Part shown: positions 12,241 through 23,475 of the stretch, piece after piece
Numbering within the stretch: position 1 is the stretch's first letter
Layout: each line of letters opens with the position of its first letter
Assembly (NCBI GenBank): GCA_963575745.1
Contig: CAUYUJ010015266.1
Location: forward strand, 189,001 to 253,000
Source of the DNA: Prorocentrum cordatum
Taxonomy: Eukaryota; Sar; Dinophyceae; Prorocentrales; Prorocentraceae
DNA length: 64,000 nt
Reading direction: 5' to 3'
Position numbers and translations under genes: made by a program
The notes under the pieces: model-generated
What the model saw: the letters and a program-made list of their open reading frames with translations, nothing else
Database searches by the model: none
What the model was told of the DNA's origin: nothing

Positions 12241-12425
12241 GTTCTGTGCTATGCTATGCTATGCTACACCATGGGTTCCCTATTTCTTGGGGGACCTATG
12301 CTTTGCCATGCTGTGCTATGCTATGGTATGCTATGCTATGCTATATCATGGGTTTCGCATTTCTGGGGGAACCTATGCTTTGCCATTGTGCTATGCTATG
12401 CCATGATATGCGATGCTACATCATG
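12241..12425. repeat. Hairpin satellite, short block
   Basis: Two or three diverged hairpin units between two composite-repeat copies. Confidence 0.75.
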
Positions 12426-12927
12426 GGTTCCCACTTGGGGTATCTGCCCGGCTGCCGTTTCTTTGTGCAGCATTGTCGATCTTTGGCGCCAGCGTTCCCT
12501 CTGCGTCCGTGCACGCATCCACTCCTAGACTCCATCCTGCTATCTCTGGCCACGCCCGGGCTTGTCAATCTCATTCAGTTCTATACTCCATCCATCCGAT
12601 ACTCCTATCTCAGTCCGTGCATGCATCCACTCCTATACTCTATCTTGCTACCTGTGGCCACGCCCGGGTACAACCTCATCCAGTGCTATACTCCATCCAT
12701 CCGATGCTCCTATCTCCGTTTGTGCACTCATCCAGTCTCTTCCACTTGCTATCTCTGGCCACGCACGGGCTATTTCAACTACCCCACTTGGGATATCTGC
12801 TCGGCTGCTGTTTCTTTGTGCAGCTTTGTCTATCTTCGGTGCCAGCGTTCCCTATGGGCACCCCGATACCGACAACCGAAGCCACTGCGGGCTTCGAAAA
12901 GCAGGTGGTTGGCTCTATGATTCTCTC
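12426..12927. repeat. Composite dispersed repeat, partial copy
   Basis: Carries the leading and middle modules of the composite repeat but not the GGCCTATTGGCC tail. The junction at TCTCTCTTGCGAGTCACGC recurs at 15660, so this partial form was itself duplicated. Confidence 0.75.
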
Positions 12928-14297
12928 TTGCGAGTCACGCTATAACCTGAGCTCCCTATGGCATCAGGCATTGGAGCTGTCATGCTGTGCTATATTATGG
13001 CATGGCCACGTTATCCTAGCGTGGTCCTATAAGCTTAGGTCTACGACCTGCTATGCTGTTCTATATTATGTCGCGGCCACGCTATAACATGAGGTTCCCC
13101 GGATTTTGGGGAACCTCGCGTCGTTCGTAGGTCCGCTGCTATGACTATAGTCACGCTATAATATCAGGTTCCTATAGCATCAGGTTTTACAGTTGGTATG
13201 CTGTGCTATGATATGCCACGGCCTTGCTATAACATGAGGTTCCCCAGTTTTTGGGAAACCTTGTGTCTTCCATAATTCCTTTGCTATCCGATGCCAGTTG
13301 TGTGGTATAATATAAGTTCCTCATAGCTGCGGCAGTTCACGCTATAATACAAGGTCTTCTAAGCTCCGGTGCTGTTATGTTCGTCTATGTTCTGCCGTGG
13401 CCTTGCTCTGTCAGGTTCCCCTAATTCAGGGGAGCCTTGTTCTGATGTAGGTGTTTTGCTATCCCTACGATGTACAACATGAGGTTCCTATAGCACAAGA
13501 TCTTCAAGCTGGTATGCTGGGCTATAGTATACCTGTGCCGCGCTATACTATCAGGGTCCTCCTCATGTATACGACCTGCTATGCTGTGGTATACTATGTC
13601 ACGGCCACGCTCTAACATGAGGCTCCCCAGATTTTGGGGAACCTGGCGTCTTTTGTAGGTGCGTTGCTGTGCCTATAGTCACGCTGTAATAGCAGGTCCC
13701 ATAACATCAGTTTTGAGAGCCGGAATGCTCTGCTATGTTATGCCACGGCGTGGCTAGTGTCTTTCGTATGTCCTTCGCTATTCGATGCTACTCTTCTTCT
13801 ATAACATGAGTTCTGCATAGTTTCGGCAGATCTCCACGCTATAATATCAAGGTCTTATAAGCTCAGGTGCTCTTATGCTGGTCTATGTTATGTCATGGCG
13901 ACGTTTCATGAGGTTCCCCGGATTTAGGGACACTTCGCGTCTGCTTTGCTATCCCTATGATCACGCTATAACATGAGGTTCCTATAGCATCAGGTCGTGG
14001 AGCTGTCATACTTCGCTATAATCTGGCATGGCCATGCTATACTATCATTATGTCATGGCCATGCTCTGCTACGCGATGTTATGCTACCGCCTTGCTCTGG
14101 CATGGTGTGCTACGGGCACGCTATAGGAACCCAATTGTGAGATAGCTTGTGTCTATGCTATGCTCTGCTATAGTCCTTCTACAACTTGATGCTCATTTTT
14201 TTTGTTGGGCGTGCTTTGCTTTGCTATGATGTGCTATACTAGAACCACGCCAGAACATAATGTTCCCCTTCTATGCGTCATGTGATGTGTATGTTGT
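12928..14297. repeat. Diverged hairpin repeats, no gene
   Basis: Spaced units of the second hairpin type (CACGCTATAACATGAGGTTCCCC...GGGGAACCTCGCG) separated by modules with ATAGCATCAGGT and TTATGCCACGGCC. The first 590 bases match 15671-16250. Toward 14290 there is a GT-rich tract ending CGCTGCAG, which could be a splice acceptor for the next frame. Confidence 0.7.
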
Positions 14298-15296
14298 GTG
14301 TGTGTGTCGCTGCAGTTTTGGCTTAGGCGTTTCGATGGAAAGAGGATCCTGCGAGGGCTCTGTGGGCCGCTTATGCCGTCCGTCTTCCACTCCGGTACTA
14401 AGTACTGTCTATACTGTGAGCGCCGCCATGCAGGGCGGAGATGGCTCCACGCGGACGTCGGTTGGGTGTGCTGGACAGGTTATCGGCACATGGAAAATCA
14501 TATGTTCGAGGTGTACCACCCCACGTGGGCTCGCTATCGTGACAACCTGCGGGTACAAGATTGCACCGGCTGCGCTATTCACTCCGCGGGCAGCCGTGCT
14601 GATGTACGTGCATTTCGAACGGTTTGGACTATGTTAGTCGATCACCTCGCGCCTCTCCATCTTGTCGTTTTCTCATCTGGCTTTCTCTATCAAGTATACT
14701 GGGAGGCGCCTATGGTGGCTATGTGCTGGGACATTTTGCGATCGCCCTCGATGCTCAACCGTGCGTCGGCTATGCGAGCCATGGGGAAGCGTGTTTCGGT
14801 GATTTTCCAGCACATGCGTTATCGTGATGGAAATCTATGCGCTGGGACCGTTGGACAGCATCCTCTCCGCAACCCTTCCGAGCGCCAGACCCCGCTTGGT
14901 ACGTTTTATTATTTATACAGGAACCGTCGAAAGTTTGCCGTTCTGTCAAAGAGCATCGCGTACTATCTGGAGGAAGCCGGCACCACCATTTCCGTCGCGC
15001 GTATCATGGATGTCAGGAAGGATGCGGCGTTCGGCCGTTATCATGACCAGGTCACGTACACGACAGTGCGCTTTGCGCGTTCTATCGTGCTGGCAGATCG
15101 GCGTCAGCACAGTGATTCTGTCGACGATTGGCGTGTGTTGCGTTCTATGTCCGGGCACGTCCGCAAACGCATCATGAAATGGGCGATTTGGGAATACGAG
15201 ACCGCCATTTTTTTCAGAGATGGCATGCGGGATATCCTGTCGCAATCAAATTACAGCTTGCTCGACCTCATTGTCTATGCATGTCTCATGCGGTAG
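14298..15296 (+). CDS. Hypothetical protein or internal/terminal exon, up to 332 codons
   Basis: Unrecognised. The frame has no ATG at its start: it opens in a GT repeat, and the first in-frame ATG is at 14373. A CTGCAG at 14310-14315 gives a phase-0 splice acceptor, so it may be an exon running from 14316 to the stop at 15294-15296. The product is of normal composition, with a Cys/Trp/His-rich segment near codons 36-92 (CLYC, CWTG, CTGC) that could bind a metal, and a basic C-terminal third. CTATG and CTAT words are frequent. No family resemblance seen. It sits between two copies of a duplicated repeat block (12648-13500 and 15383-16245). Confidence 0.4.
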   Translation: MCVSLQFWLRRFDGKRILRGLCGPLMPSVFHSGTKYCLYCERRHAGRRWLHADVGWVCWTGYRHMENHMFEVYHPTWARYRDNLRVQDCTGCAIHSAGSRADVRAFRTVWTMLVDHLAPLHLVVFSSGFLYQVYWEAPMVAMCWDILRSPSMLNRASAMRAMGKRVSVIFQHMRYRDGNLCAGTVGQHPLRNPSERQTPLGTFYYLYRNRRKFAVLSKSIAYYLEEAGTTISVARIMDVRKDAAFGRYHDQVTYTTVRFARSIVLADRRQHSDSVDDWRVLRSMSGHVRKRIMKWAIWEYETAIFFRDGMRDILSQSNYSLLDLIVYACLMR

Positions 15297-15378
15297 CGCT
15301 CTGTGCTTCCACTGCCGCGAACTGCAAGACCAATAGGCTTCTATGCTTTGCAGTCGTTTGCATGCCTGTACCTTTGCT
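15297..15378. other. Short spacer
   Basis: Spacer between the stop codon at 15296 and the next repeat. Nothing recognised. Confidence 0.5.
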
Positions 15379-15670
15379 CCTGCTACCTGTGGCCACGCCC
15401 GGGTACAACCTCATCCACTGCTATACCCCATCCATCCGATACTCCTATCTCCGTCTGTGCACTCATCCACTCTCATACTCCAGACTGCTGTCTCTGCCCA
15501 CGCACGGGCTATTTCAACTACCCCACTTGGGGTATCTGCTCGGCTGCCGTTTCTTTGTGCAGCTTTGTTTATCTTCGGTGCCAGCGTTCCCTATGGGCAC
15601 CCCGATACTGACGACCGAAGCGACTGCGGGCTTCGAAAAGCAGGTGCTTGGCCCTATGCTTCTCTCTTGC
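15379..15670. repeat. Composite dispersed repeat, partial copy
   Basis: Middle part of the composite repeat (CTACCTGTGGCCACGCCCGG onward), matching 12648-12927. Confidence 0.8.
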
Positions 15671-16485
15671 GAGTCACGCTATAACCTGAGCTTCCTATAG
15701 CATCAGGTCTTGGAGCTGTCATGCTGTGCTATATGGCAAGGCCACGTTATACTAGCGTGATCCTATAAGCTTAGGTCTACGACCTGCTATGCTGTTCTAT
15801 ATTATGTCACGGCCACGCTATACCATGAGGTTCCCCGGATTTTGGGGAACCTCGCGTCGTTCGTAGGTGCGTTGCTATGCCTACAGTCACGCTATAATAT
15901 CATGTTCCTATAGCATCAGGTTTTACAGTTGGTATGCTGTGCTATGTTATGCCACGGCCTTGCTATAACATGAGGTTCCCCAGATTTTGGGGAGCCTTGT
16001 GTCTTCCATAATTCCTTTGCTATGCGATGCCAGTTGTGTGGTATAATATAAGTTCCTCATAGCTGCGGCAGTTCACGCTATAATACAAGGTCTTCTAAGT
16101 TCCGGTGCTGTTATGTTCGTCTATGTTCTTCCATGGCCTTGCTCTGTCAGGTTCCCCTAATTTGTGAACCCTCGTCTGATGTAGGTGTTTTGCTATCCCT
16201 ATGGTCTACAACATGATGTTCCTATAGCACCAGGTCTTCGAGCTCGGGGAACTATGTCTTTGCTATGTCTTGTGTTGCTATTTGCTATTTGTCAGAAACT
16301 GATTTATATAATGAGTATATGATACTCTCGGAACCTGTCCACGCTATAATATCAAGGTCTTATAAGGTCTAGTGCTGTTCTGTCGTGTTATGTTATGCCA
16401 TGGTCACGCGAAATCTGGATCTTGCATCAGTTTTATGTTTTGCGTTAATTACGTCGCATTGCCGAGTTGATATCACTACTAAGGT
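15671..16485. repeat. Diverged hairpin repeats, copy of 12928-13520
   Basis: The first 580 bases align with 12928-13520 with scattered changes. The rest is unique, AT-richer spacer. A CTACTAAG just before 16484 could serve as a splice acceptor for the next frame. Confidence 0.7.
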
Positions 16486-17454
16486 GTGCAACGGATAGCA
16501 CCGGAGCCCCATAAGTGGGGATCCCTGTGGGGGGTGTGCTGTCTTAGCCTCGTCTATTCCGGGGAGCAGAGCAATGCATATTTGGGTCAAGAAGTAGAGC
16601 ATCGTGTAGGCCAGCCCCGAATTGCGGTTCTATTCCCATCCGGAGTTTGGCACGGCGTGGGATGCCAGACCTACGCGCGCACCGTGCCAGAGCTTGGTAC
16701 AGCACAGCACGTCATCTCTTCCTTGCAGCCGTTTCGGATCCAGGGCTGCTTCGCATTGGGCAGCGCAGAGGCGGTCTATATAGCGTGTGGCCAATCGTCT
16801 GCTGGAGTGTCGCTTCCCGCCAACCCTATGCCGCGCTGGGTCCCCATGGCGAACGTTGACTCGACCGCTATGTTCATCGCCTTCATCGCCTGGTATCGGC
16901 AGCCCTGTTCCCGCCGTATGTTCTATGCCATGCGCATGGACACGATCATGCCGCAGATCGATCATGGAGCTATCGGCCCGGTGACCGACACTGAGTGGGT
17001 CGAGGATCATTACGTTCCTATCAGGAAGGTGCTATGCGATGGTATTTTGTGCAGGCGGTGTCAAGCACATGGTGGGCATTCTATACTCCCGAATGGCGTC
17101 ATCTTCCGCTGGTTCAGCCCTTTGTGGGAAAGCCTATACATGAGTTACCGGAAGCCACGCCTGAACACGTGGGTTCCCGCGGACGGCTATGAGTACCGTG
17201 ATCCAGCCGACGGTGCGCGATATCGTGGCAATGTTGCGCGTGACCAGTATGGGACTTGCTTAGTTCCGCGGAGCAGGTGGGCGGAGGTGGCCGCTATCAT
17301 GGGCATCGAGCCACCTGACGGACTGGACTCTGCATCGGACGTCACGGTGGACATGGCATTGGACGCTATTACGGATTACGTAACCGCCTCTGCGCAGGAA
17401 GAGGCTCTGGATCCAATCTATGAGCAAGCGGACGCGGACGACTCGCAGCTCTGA
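16486..17454 (+). CDS. Hypothetical protein or exon, up to 322 codons
   Basis: Unrecognised. The frame opens with GTG, not ATG. The first in-frame ATG is over 110 codons inside, although the upstream codons already look like real protein, which argues for an exon entered through a splice acceptor near 16483. The product contains a CRRC...H segment in its middle and an acidic C-terminus, and stops at 17452-17454. It shares the CTATG-rich vocabulary of the neighbouring frames. A secreted or membrane role is not indicated. Function unknown. Confidence 0.4.
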   Translation: MQRIAPEPHKWGSLWGVCCLSLVYSGEQSNAYLGQEVEHRVGQPRIAVLFPSGVWHGVGCQTYARTVPELGTAQHVISSLQPFRIQGCFALGSAEAVYIACGQSSAGVSLPANPMPRWVPMANVDSTAMFIAFIAWYRQPCSRRMFYAMRMDTIMPQIDHGAIGPVTDTEWVEDHYVPIRKVLCDGILCRRCQAHGGHSILPNGVIFRWFSPLWESLYMSYRKPRLNTWVPADGYEYRDPADGARYRGNVARDQYGTCLVPRSRWAEVAAIMGIEPPDGLDSASDVTVDMALDAITDYVTASAQEEALDPIYEQADADDSQL

Positions 17455-17985
17455 TCGCTCAACATCAGTATCCGTCAGGGCTGTTGGCAGCTTCGCGTGC
17501 AGTTTTGTGTGCGCGTGTCCCAGAGATGCGTGCTTCTATGCTAGCGTGTTTGCCTGGTCTCATGAGCCATGTGCGTTCTCTGTGTGCCGCAGCTTCCTTT
17601 GATTAGGCAGAGCTGGACTATTCCTGACCGTAAGCGTCAGGTCGCATGCTGTCTGCTTCAATTTGTCAGAGAACAGAAAAGCCCGAAGATGATTTATAAC
17701 ATCAGTTCCTGATACCCTTGGAAGATGTCGACGCTATAATATCCAGGTCCTAGAAGGCCCGGTGCTATTCTGTCCTGCTATGTTATGCCATGGCCACGCT
17801 ACACTATGTGGTTTCTCTCATTCAGGGGAACCTCGCGTCTGCCGTGGGTGCGTTGCCATCTCTACTTTAAAAACAGGGGTTGCATCAGGTTATTGGAGCT
17901 GGTATTCTCTGCTATATCATGGCATGGCCACGCTATACTATCAGGGTCCTCTAACCTCAGATCAACGACCTGCTATGCTGCACCT
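17455..17985. other. Noncoding spacer with diverged hairpins
   Basis: Unique sequence to about 17690, then one or two hairpin repeats of the CTCGCG type and the module CATGGCCACGCTATACTATCAG, which also occurs at 5440, 19020 and 20795. No gene seen. Confidence 0.6.
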
Positions 17986-18950
17986 TGTTTTGGCATGCTG
18001 TGCTATACTATGCTATGCATGCTATGCTATGAAACACCATAGGTTCCCCACCTTTTGGGGAACCTATGCTTTGCCGTGCTGTGCTATGCGGTGCTATGCT
18101 ATGCTATGCTATGCTACACCATCGGTTCCCCACTTTTTTGGGGAACCTATGCTTTGCCATGCTGTGCTATGCTATGCTATGCTATGCTACACCATAGGTT
18201 CCCCCCTTTTTGGGGAACCTATGCTTTGCCATGCTGTGCTATGCTATTATGCTACACCATAGGTTCCCCACCTTTTGGGGACCCTATGCTTTGCCATGCT
18301 TTGCTGTGCTATGCTATGCTATGCTATGCTATGCTACACCATAGGTTCACCACTTTTTGGGGAATCTATGCTTTGCCATGCTCTGCTCTGCTATGCTATG
18401 CTATGCTATTAATGCTACACCATAGGTTTCCCCCTTTTGGGGGAACCTATGCTTTGCCATGATGTGCCATGCTATGCTATGCTATGCTATGCTATGCTAC
18501 ATCATAGGTTCTCCACTTTTGGGGGAACCTATGTTTTGCCATGTTGTGCTATGCTATGCCATGCTATGCTAAGCTCTACTACACCACAGGTTCATCACTT
18601 TTGGGGGAACCTATGCTTTTCCATGCTGTGCTATGTTATGCTATGCTATGGTATGCTATGCTACACCATAGGTTCCCCAATTTTTGGGGAATCTATGCTG
18701 TGCCATGCTGTGCTATGCATATGCTATGCTATGCTATGCTACACCATAGGTTCCCCACTTTTGGGGGAACCTATGCTGTGCCATGCTGTGCTATGCTATG
18801 CTATGCTATGCTTTGCTATGCTACACCACAGCTTCACCACTTTTGGGGGAACCTATGCTTTGCCATGCTGTGCTATGCTATGCTATGATATGCTACACCA
18901 TAGGTTCCCAACTTTTTTGGGAACCTATGCTCTGCCAGGCTGTGCTATGC
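17986..18950. repeat. Hairpin satellite, block 5
   Basis: About a dozen hairpin units, more variable in the loop than block 3. Low-complexity frames only. Confidence 0.9.
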
Positions 18951-19324
18951 TGTTGCCATCCTTATTATAAGAACATTTTGCATTCGGTTATTGGAGCTGG
19001 TATTATCTGATTCATGGCATGGCCACGCAATACTATCAGGATCCTCTAACCGAAGGTCAACGACCTGCTATGCTGCACCTTGTTTTGGCATGGCCACGCT
19101 ATAACATGAGTTTCCCTAGAGTTTGGGGAACCTCCCGTCCTTCGTCCCTGTTCTGGAATTGTGGGAAACGCTTCTGTGCTATGCCAGGCTTGCTATTCAA
19201 CGCTATGTCATGCTATAGCCATTATCTATGTGTTGCTCGCTCCTCTCTGATATTCTCCTTTGCCAAGCAATGAAATGCTGAGGTAGAGCTAGCATAACAT
19301 CAGCTTCGCCGTAATTGTCATGAA
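18951..19324. other. Noncoding spacer
   Basis: Diverged hairpin module (ATGAGTTTCCCTAGAG...GGGGAACCTCCCGTC) and AT-richer unique sequence. No gene seen. Confidence 0.6.
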
Positions 19325-20134
19325 ATGCTGTTGCTGCTGATTAGTGCTCAAGCTGTCAGCTGCGCCTCGTATCTGAGCCGGGGTCTCTATCTACTGGGTG
19401 ACTTCTCCGCTATGTTTGGGGCCAGCGCGGGGGGTGACGACAAGGACAAGCCGCAGGAGGAGAGCAACAAGCTATGGCCGTGGGCTACGGCGCCTGCGCA
19501 GTTGCTGAACGCGTGCGGTTCCAACCACCTATCCGACGCAGAACTACCGCAGTTGTGGAAGGTGCTCGCGCAGGGGAACAAGTCGGTGCCGTTCTTCTAT
19601 GAAGGTGTTGACGAGGATACGCTGCGCCAGTCTGTCGCCGTGTCCCGCGCCGTTGGGGCTATCCAGGCCTTCGTGGCGGACGTGTTGTCGGCGCCTTTCA
19701 TCGAGCAAGTGCTCAAGGATCCTATTCACAAGAACGCCAAGAAAGAGGCCGCGGACCTTTTGCCTCATTTGCTGGTGCTGAACGCCGCTGGTGTGCCTAT
19801 GCCGGACAGCAAGTCCAAGGATGACCGGAGGGCTATGTTCAAGCGCCAGCGCACTGACGCTGTTGTGCCGGAGAAGGCGAAGGTCGAGAGTGCTGCGACT
19901 GCGCTATACACGTGGATCAACAAGAAGCCCTCGGACTTGAAGTTGCTCATCATGATCTTCGGTGCGAATGGGCTATCGCACAATGCCCAGGTCTATGAGA
20001 AGTGCCTTCGTGCGCATGTGTCTGAGCGTCAGGTGGACAAGGACGCCTTCGTGGCTATGACGATCTGGCGCTTTGACGGCGTGCAGGCGTCCGGGTCGTC
20101 GGGGGCGAGTGACTGTGCTGTTTTCGAGGCTTAG
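19325..20134 (+). CDS. Hypothetical protein, 269 residues, possible signal peptide
   Basis: Unrecognised. Begins at an ATG; the first 14 residues are hydrophobic and end in SCA, which looks like a short signal peptide. An alternative start is the ATG at 19411, which would remove it. The rest is a soluble-looking protein with an acidic/basic stretch near residues 35-45, a predicted helical middle (alternating Ala/Leu/Val with charged residues) and a Lys/Arg-rich segment near 165-185 followed by another helical domain. It ends at TAG 20132-20134. CTATG words occur about seven times in 810 bases, far above chance. It is the most gene-like of the five isolated frames. Confidence 0.5.
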   Translation: MLLLLISAQAVSCASYLSRGLYLLGDFSAMFGASAGGDDKDKPQEESNKLWPWATAPAQLLNACGSNHLSDAELPQLWKVLAQGNKSVPFFYEGVDEDTLRQSVAVSRAVGAIQAFVADVLSAPFIEQVLKDPIHKNAKKEAADLLPHLLVLNAAGVPMPDSKSKDDRRAMFKRQRTDAVVPEKAKVESAATALYTWINKKPSDLKLLIMIFGANGLSHNAQVYEKCLRAHVSERQVDKDAFVAMTIWRFDGVQASGSSGASDCAVFEA

Positions 20135-20181
20135 GTGGCTACGTATACTCATTCGGGACCGTTGCGTGGCCAGGGCTTCGC

Positions 20182-20297
20182 ACACGAGCGCCGGCACCGT
20201 TTTGCTTGTATGAAGAGGCGGGGCGCATCTATTGACCGGACACGGGCGCCGGTGCCGTTTTCCTTGTATGTAGAGGCGGAGCGCATCCATTGACATC
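20182..20297. repeat. 58-base tandem doublet
   Basis: Two adjacent copies (20182-20239 and 20240-20297) of a unit with GCGCCGG(C/T)(A/G)CCGTTTT and AGAGGCGG(G/A)GCGCATC, about 85-90 percent identical by eye. Confidence 0.8.
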
Positions 20298-21134
20298 TCT
20301 TGTTAAAACCAACGGTTCGCATCTCTTCTGGCACTCTTGATCTTGAGCGTGAAGGGGCAGTAGTATGGTAACATGCGCTCATGCTTATGGATATCTACAC
20401 ACGGGCATTCGTTATCATAGTTGGTCGTGTGCCAATCTGCCATGAGTACAGGTCTCTCCAGCCTTTTCACAGGCCTTGTTTTTTGTTCTCTGTTTCCTAT
20501 CCGCAAGGCGCCCTCTGCTGCGACCACGTTTCGTTATGTTGCTTTGAAATCTGGATCTTGGACCGGTACTTGCTATGTTTCCGAAGATGTCATATTATAC
20601 TATCAAAGTATTCTAAGCTCTGGTGCTGTTCTGTTGTGCTATGTTAGACAATGTCCACGCTACAATGTGAGGTTCCCCTAATTCAGGAAGCCTCGCGTCT
20701 GACGTAGGTGCTTTGCTATCCCTATTGACATGCCATAGCTTGAGGTCCCTATAGTATGAGGTCCTGGACCTGGTATGGTGTGGTATATTATGGCATGGCC
20801 ACGCTATACTATCCGGGTCCTCGAACCTCAGGTCAACGACCTGCTATGTTGTGCTTCATTATGTCACGGCCACGCTATGACATGAGGTTCCCCAGATTTT
20901 GGGGAACCTCGCGTGTTTCGTCGTTTCTATGATGCAGCCACGCCATAACATGAGGTTCCTATATCATGAGGTCTTCGAGCTGGTATGCTGTACTATGTTA
21001 TGCGACGGCCTTGCTATAACATGACGTTTTCTAAATGATGGGGAACCATGTGTCATTCGTATGTCCGTTGCTATGCGATGCTCCTGCCGTGCTATAACAT
21101 GAGCTCCTCATAGTTTCGGTACATCTTCACCTTT

Positions 21135-21352
21135 GTCGTCGTTGTCGTCGCCGTCGCCCTTGCCGTCGCCGTCGCGGTCGTCGTCGTCGTCGTCGTCGTC
21201 TTCATCGGCGTCATCATCATCATCATGATCATTCATCATCATCATCATCGTCATCAGCATCATCATCATCATCATCATCGCCATTATCATCATCATCGTC
21301 ATCATCACCGTCATCATCACCATCATCATCACCATCATTATCATCAGCATCA
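21135..21352. repeat. GTC/CAT triplet microsatellite
   Basis: GTCGTC tract passing into CATCAT tract. Open as poly-His on the plus strand and poly-Met/Asp on the minus strand. Simple repeat. Confidence 0.9.
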
Positions 21353-21595
21353 TGTGTGCGCCTCTGTGCTCGGTCTGTCCGCGGCCGTGGCGATCTCTAT
21401 GATGAACGTACGGACACGTATTCACGCCAGCCGGTGTTTTTGTTTTCTTGCAAGCGCCCGGCTTGCTGGGGCACGCGTCCGAACGCTATGGCAGAGCACT
21501 ATCCGTAGTCTCTTTTGGGTCAAGCGTGGCCGTCCTGAGGAGGGCCGGCCGCGTCATTTGTTAATTTCTAGACTATCACGGGCTCGTGTTCAGCA

Positions 21596-21922
21596 ATGCC
21601 ACTGACGCTGGTCAGCATCTGCTATCATCCTGTGCTGTACCGCTCAATTGCCTTGCTCGTGGACCGCCGTGAAGCACCATGGCCCATGGCTATAGTGCAG
21701 AGCTCTCAGAACTATTACATGGTCATGGGCCGGAGGTTGTGGGACTTGGAGCTGGCCTGGCGGCTATTCCATCATCAGGTAGCCGTCCGGGAGCAGGAGA
21801 CTGATGCCTGGGCTATGGCGGACAGCGAGTCGGACAGCGAGTCGACATCGGACTCCGACGATTCGTCCACGGCTATGGGCGCGAACATGCGGGACCACAT
21901 GCTCGGGCGAATTGGTTGGTGA
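21596..21922 (+). CDS. Hypothetical small protein or exon, 108 residues
   Basis: Unrecognised. ATG at 21596 just after a CAG that could be a splice acceptor; TGA at 21920-21922. The N-terminal 65 residues look like a folded segment rich in Trp, Leu and Arg. It is followed by a Ser/Asp/Glu stretch (residues about 78-92) and a short tail. CTATG words are again frequent. It may be the last exon of a gene whose other parts lie upstream, or a fragment. Confidence 0.35.
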   Translation: MPLTLVSICYHPVLYRSIALLVDRREAPWPMAIVQSSQNYYMVMGRRLWDLELAWRLFHHQVAVREQETDAWAMADSESDSESTSDSDDSSTAMGANMRDHMLGRIGW

Positions 21923-22547
21923 TGATACTATGGGGTGTCACTCCATTCACGTTCGTATACATCCTCGCGCTGGCGGTTTCGTCTCGCCGTGTATGCGACC
22001 TCGTGGCGTACTGATGTGGCATGGGTGTTTCTGAATGTACGTGCCAGGGAACCGATCGCTTGTTCCCGGACCTCTGTGGTTGTGGTTCGGACAACACATC
22101 TCTCGTCTGGTTATCCATGGGCCAGCTTGTCTGCAATGCGGCCTCTGCTGAGGTTACCCAGATGGTGTGGAACTCGACTTTTGTAATCTTTGTCATGCTG
22201 GCATAGCATACGAGAGGCGTGGCATAGCATATAACGTTCACACTATTGCGATTTCTATATCATGGTATTTGGCATGATATTTCATTGGACTGTTATTATG
22301 TCTGCAGCACCATGTCCAGTGTTGTCTATGTCTCATTTTCTGTGCATGTGTGCATGCGATGTCTCGATCTATTTCAACGGCGTGTCTCTTCTCAGGCGGT
22401 TGTCCTCTGCTATGCTCTGCTTCACCCAGTCGATATTGTTTTGGTTGTGATGTCACTCTATGACGTCAGTTCACTTATTGAATCGCTTCGCTCATTCCGC
22501 CGGCCCATCGTGTAGCATCGCTGGCACTTGCTTGCGTGTTGGGGGCG
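21923..22547. other. Unique noncoding sequence
   Basis: No repeat family and no convincing frame recognised. One degenerate GCATAGCATA patch near 22200. Confidence 0.5.
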
Positions 22548-22790
22548 GCATGTGGGTGGCCTGCAGGGGCCGCTTTGGGGCCTCTTGGGGGCCTCCTGAG
22601 GGCTTGTTGGGAACATCCTGGTCCCTCTTATGGGCCTCTTGGAACCTCCTGGGGACTTCTGAGGGCCGAGAGCTCGAAATATTGCTTCGTGATTCCCCCT
22701 GGGGCCTCTCTTGTGGTGTTCTTGGGGCCCTCTTGCGCCGTCTTGGAGTTCTCAAGGGCCGTCTTGGAGCAGCGTGTCATATGCGCTTCC
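22548..22790. repeat. GGGGCCTCTTGG minisatellite
   Basis: Short degenerate units of GGGGCCTCCTGG/CTTGGGGCC type. Members of the family also lie at 5150, 23040 (opposite orientation), 26870, 49245, 49795 and 54330. Confidence 0.75.
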
Positions 22791-23040
22791 AAGCTCCCCC
22801 CCCCAACAAAATTAAAACCTACGCGGAATATCACATGAAGATAAGCAGACTGTAGACGCTAAGGTTGCAACAAACCATTCCCAACACATAGAGAAACATA
22901 TTCAATGTGTGGCCGTGACTATGAAATAACACAACCTGGCATTCATGTTTGAAGATTCCATGCGCTCTGACGTAATGCTATAGAATGACTGAGATATAAC
23001 GTGGCAGAATGCATCGCGTAACAAGAGGTCCCTCAAATAA
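22791..23040. other. Unique spacer
   Basis: Nothing recognised. Confidence 0.4.
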
Positions 23041-23475
23041 AGCCTGAAGGAAAGACTCGGACCCCAATGGAATCACCTAGCGAAATCTTTGAAACCTCTG
23101 GGAGCTCCTAGTAGCACCTGGAACTCCTGGGAGCCCCTTGATGCAATGGATGACCCATCACAAACAGCGGAAGCCCTTGGAAGCTCCCCGAAGCCCCTGA
23201 GAGCCCCTGAGGGCACCCTGGAACCCCTGAATCACATTAAGCACAAGGGAGGCCTTGGGAACATCTGACAGCTCCTGGCCTGGACCTCCAAGACGGCACA
23301 AGAGAGCCCCAAGAACACCCCAAGAAAGGCACCAGGGGGGGAACACGAAACAATACTTAGAGCCCTCGCCCCTCAGAAGTCCCCGGGAAGCCCCAAGAGG
23401 CCCCTAAGAGACGCCAAGAAGCTCCCAACAAGCCCTCAGGAAGCCCCCGAGACGCCACAAGGCGGCCCCTGCAGA
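23041..23475. repeat. CCCCAAGAGG minisatellite, inverted orientation
   Basis: Degenerate units of CCCCTGAGAGCC/CCCCAAGAGGCC, the reverse complement of the family at 22548. Its first 95 bases (about 23056-23152) also match 31750-31868, so part of it is a dispersed module. Confidence 0.7.

Larger units (their letters stand above)
20135..21595. other. Noncoding region with repeats
   Basis: Contains the 58-base doublet and the CAT microsatellite listed separately, and diverged hairpin repeats from about 20640 to 21115. Open frames on both strands here are short or simple-sequence. No gene supported. Confidence 0.6.

Noticed and set aside
14311-14327. Spliced-leader-like TTTTGGCTTAGG
   Set aside because: Only a short partial match, with no CCGTAGCC part upstream.
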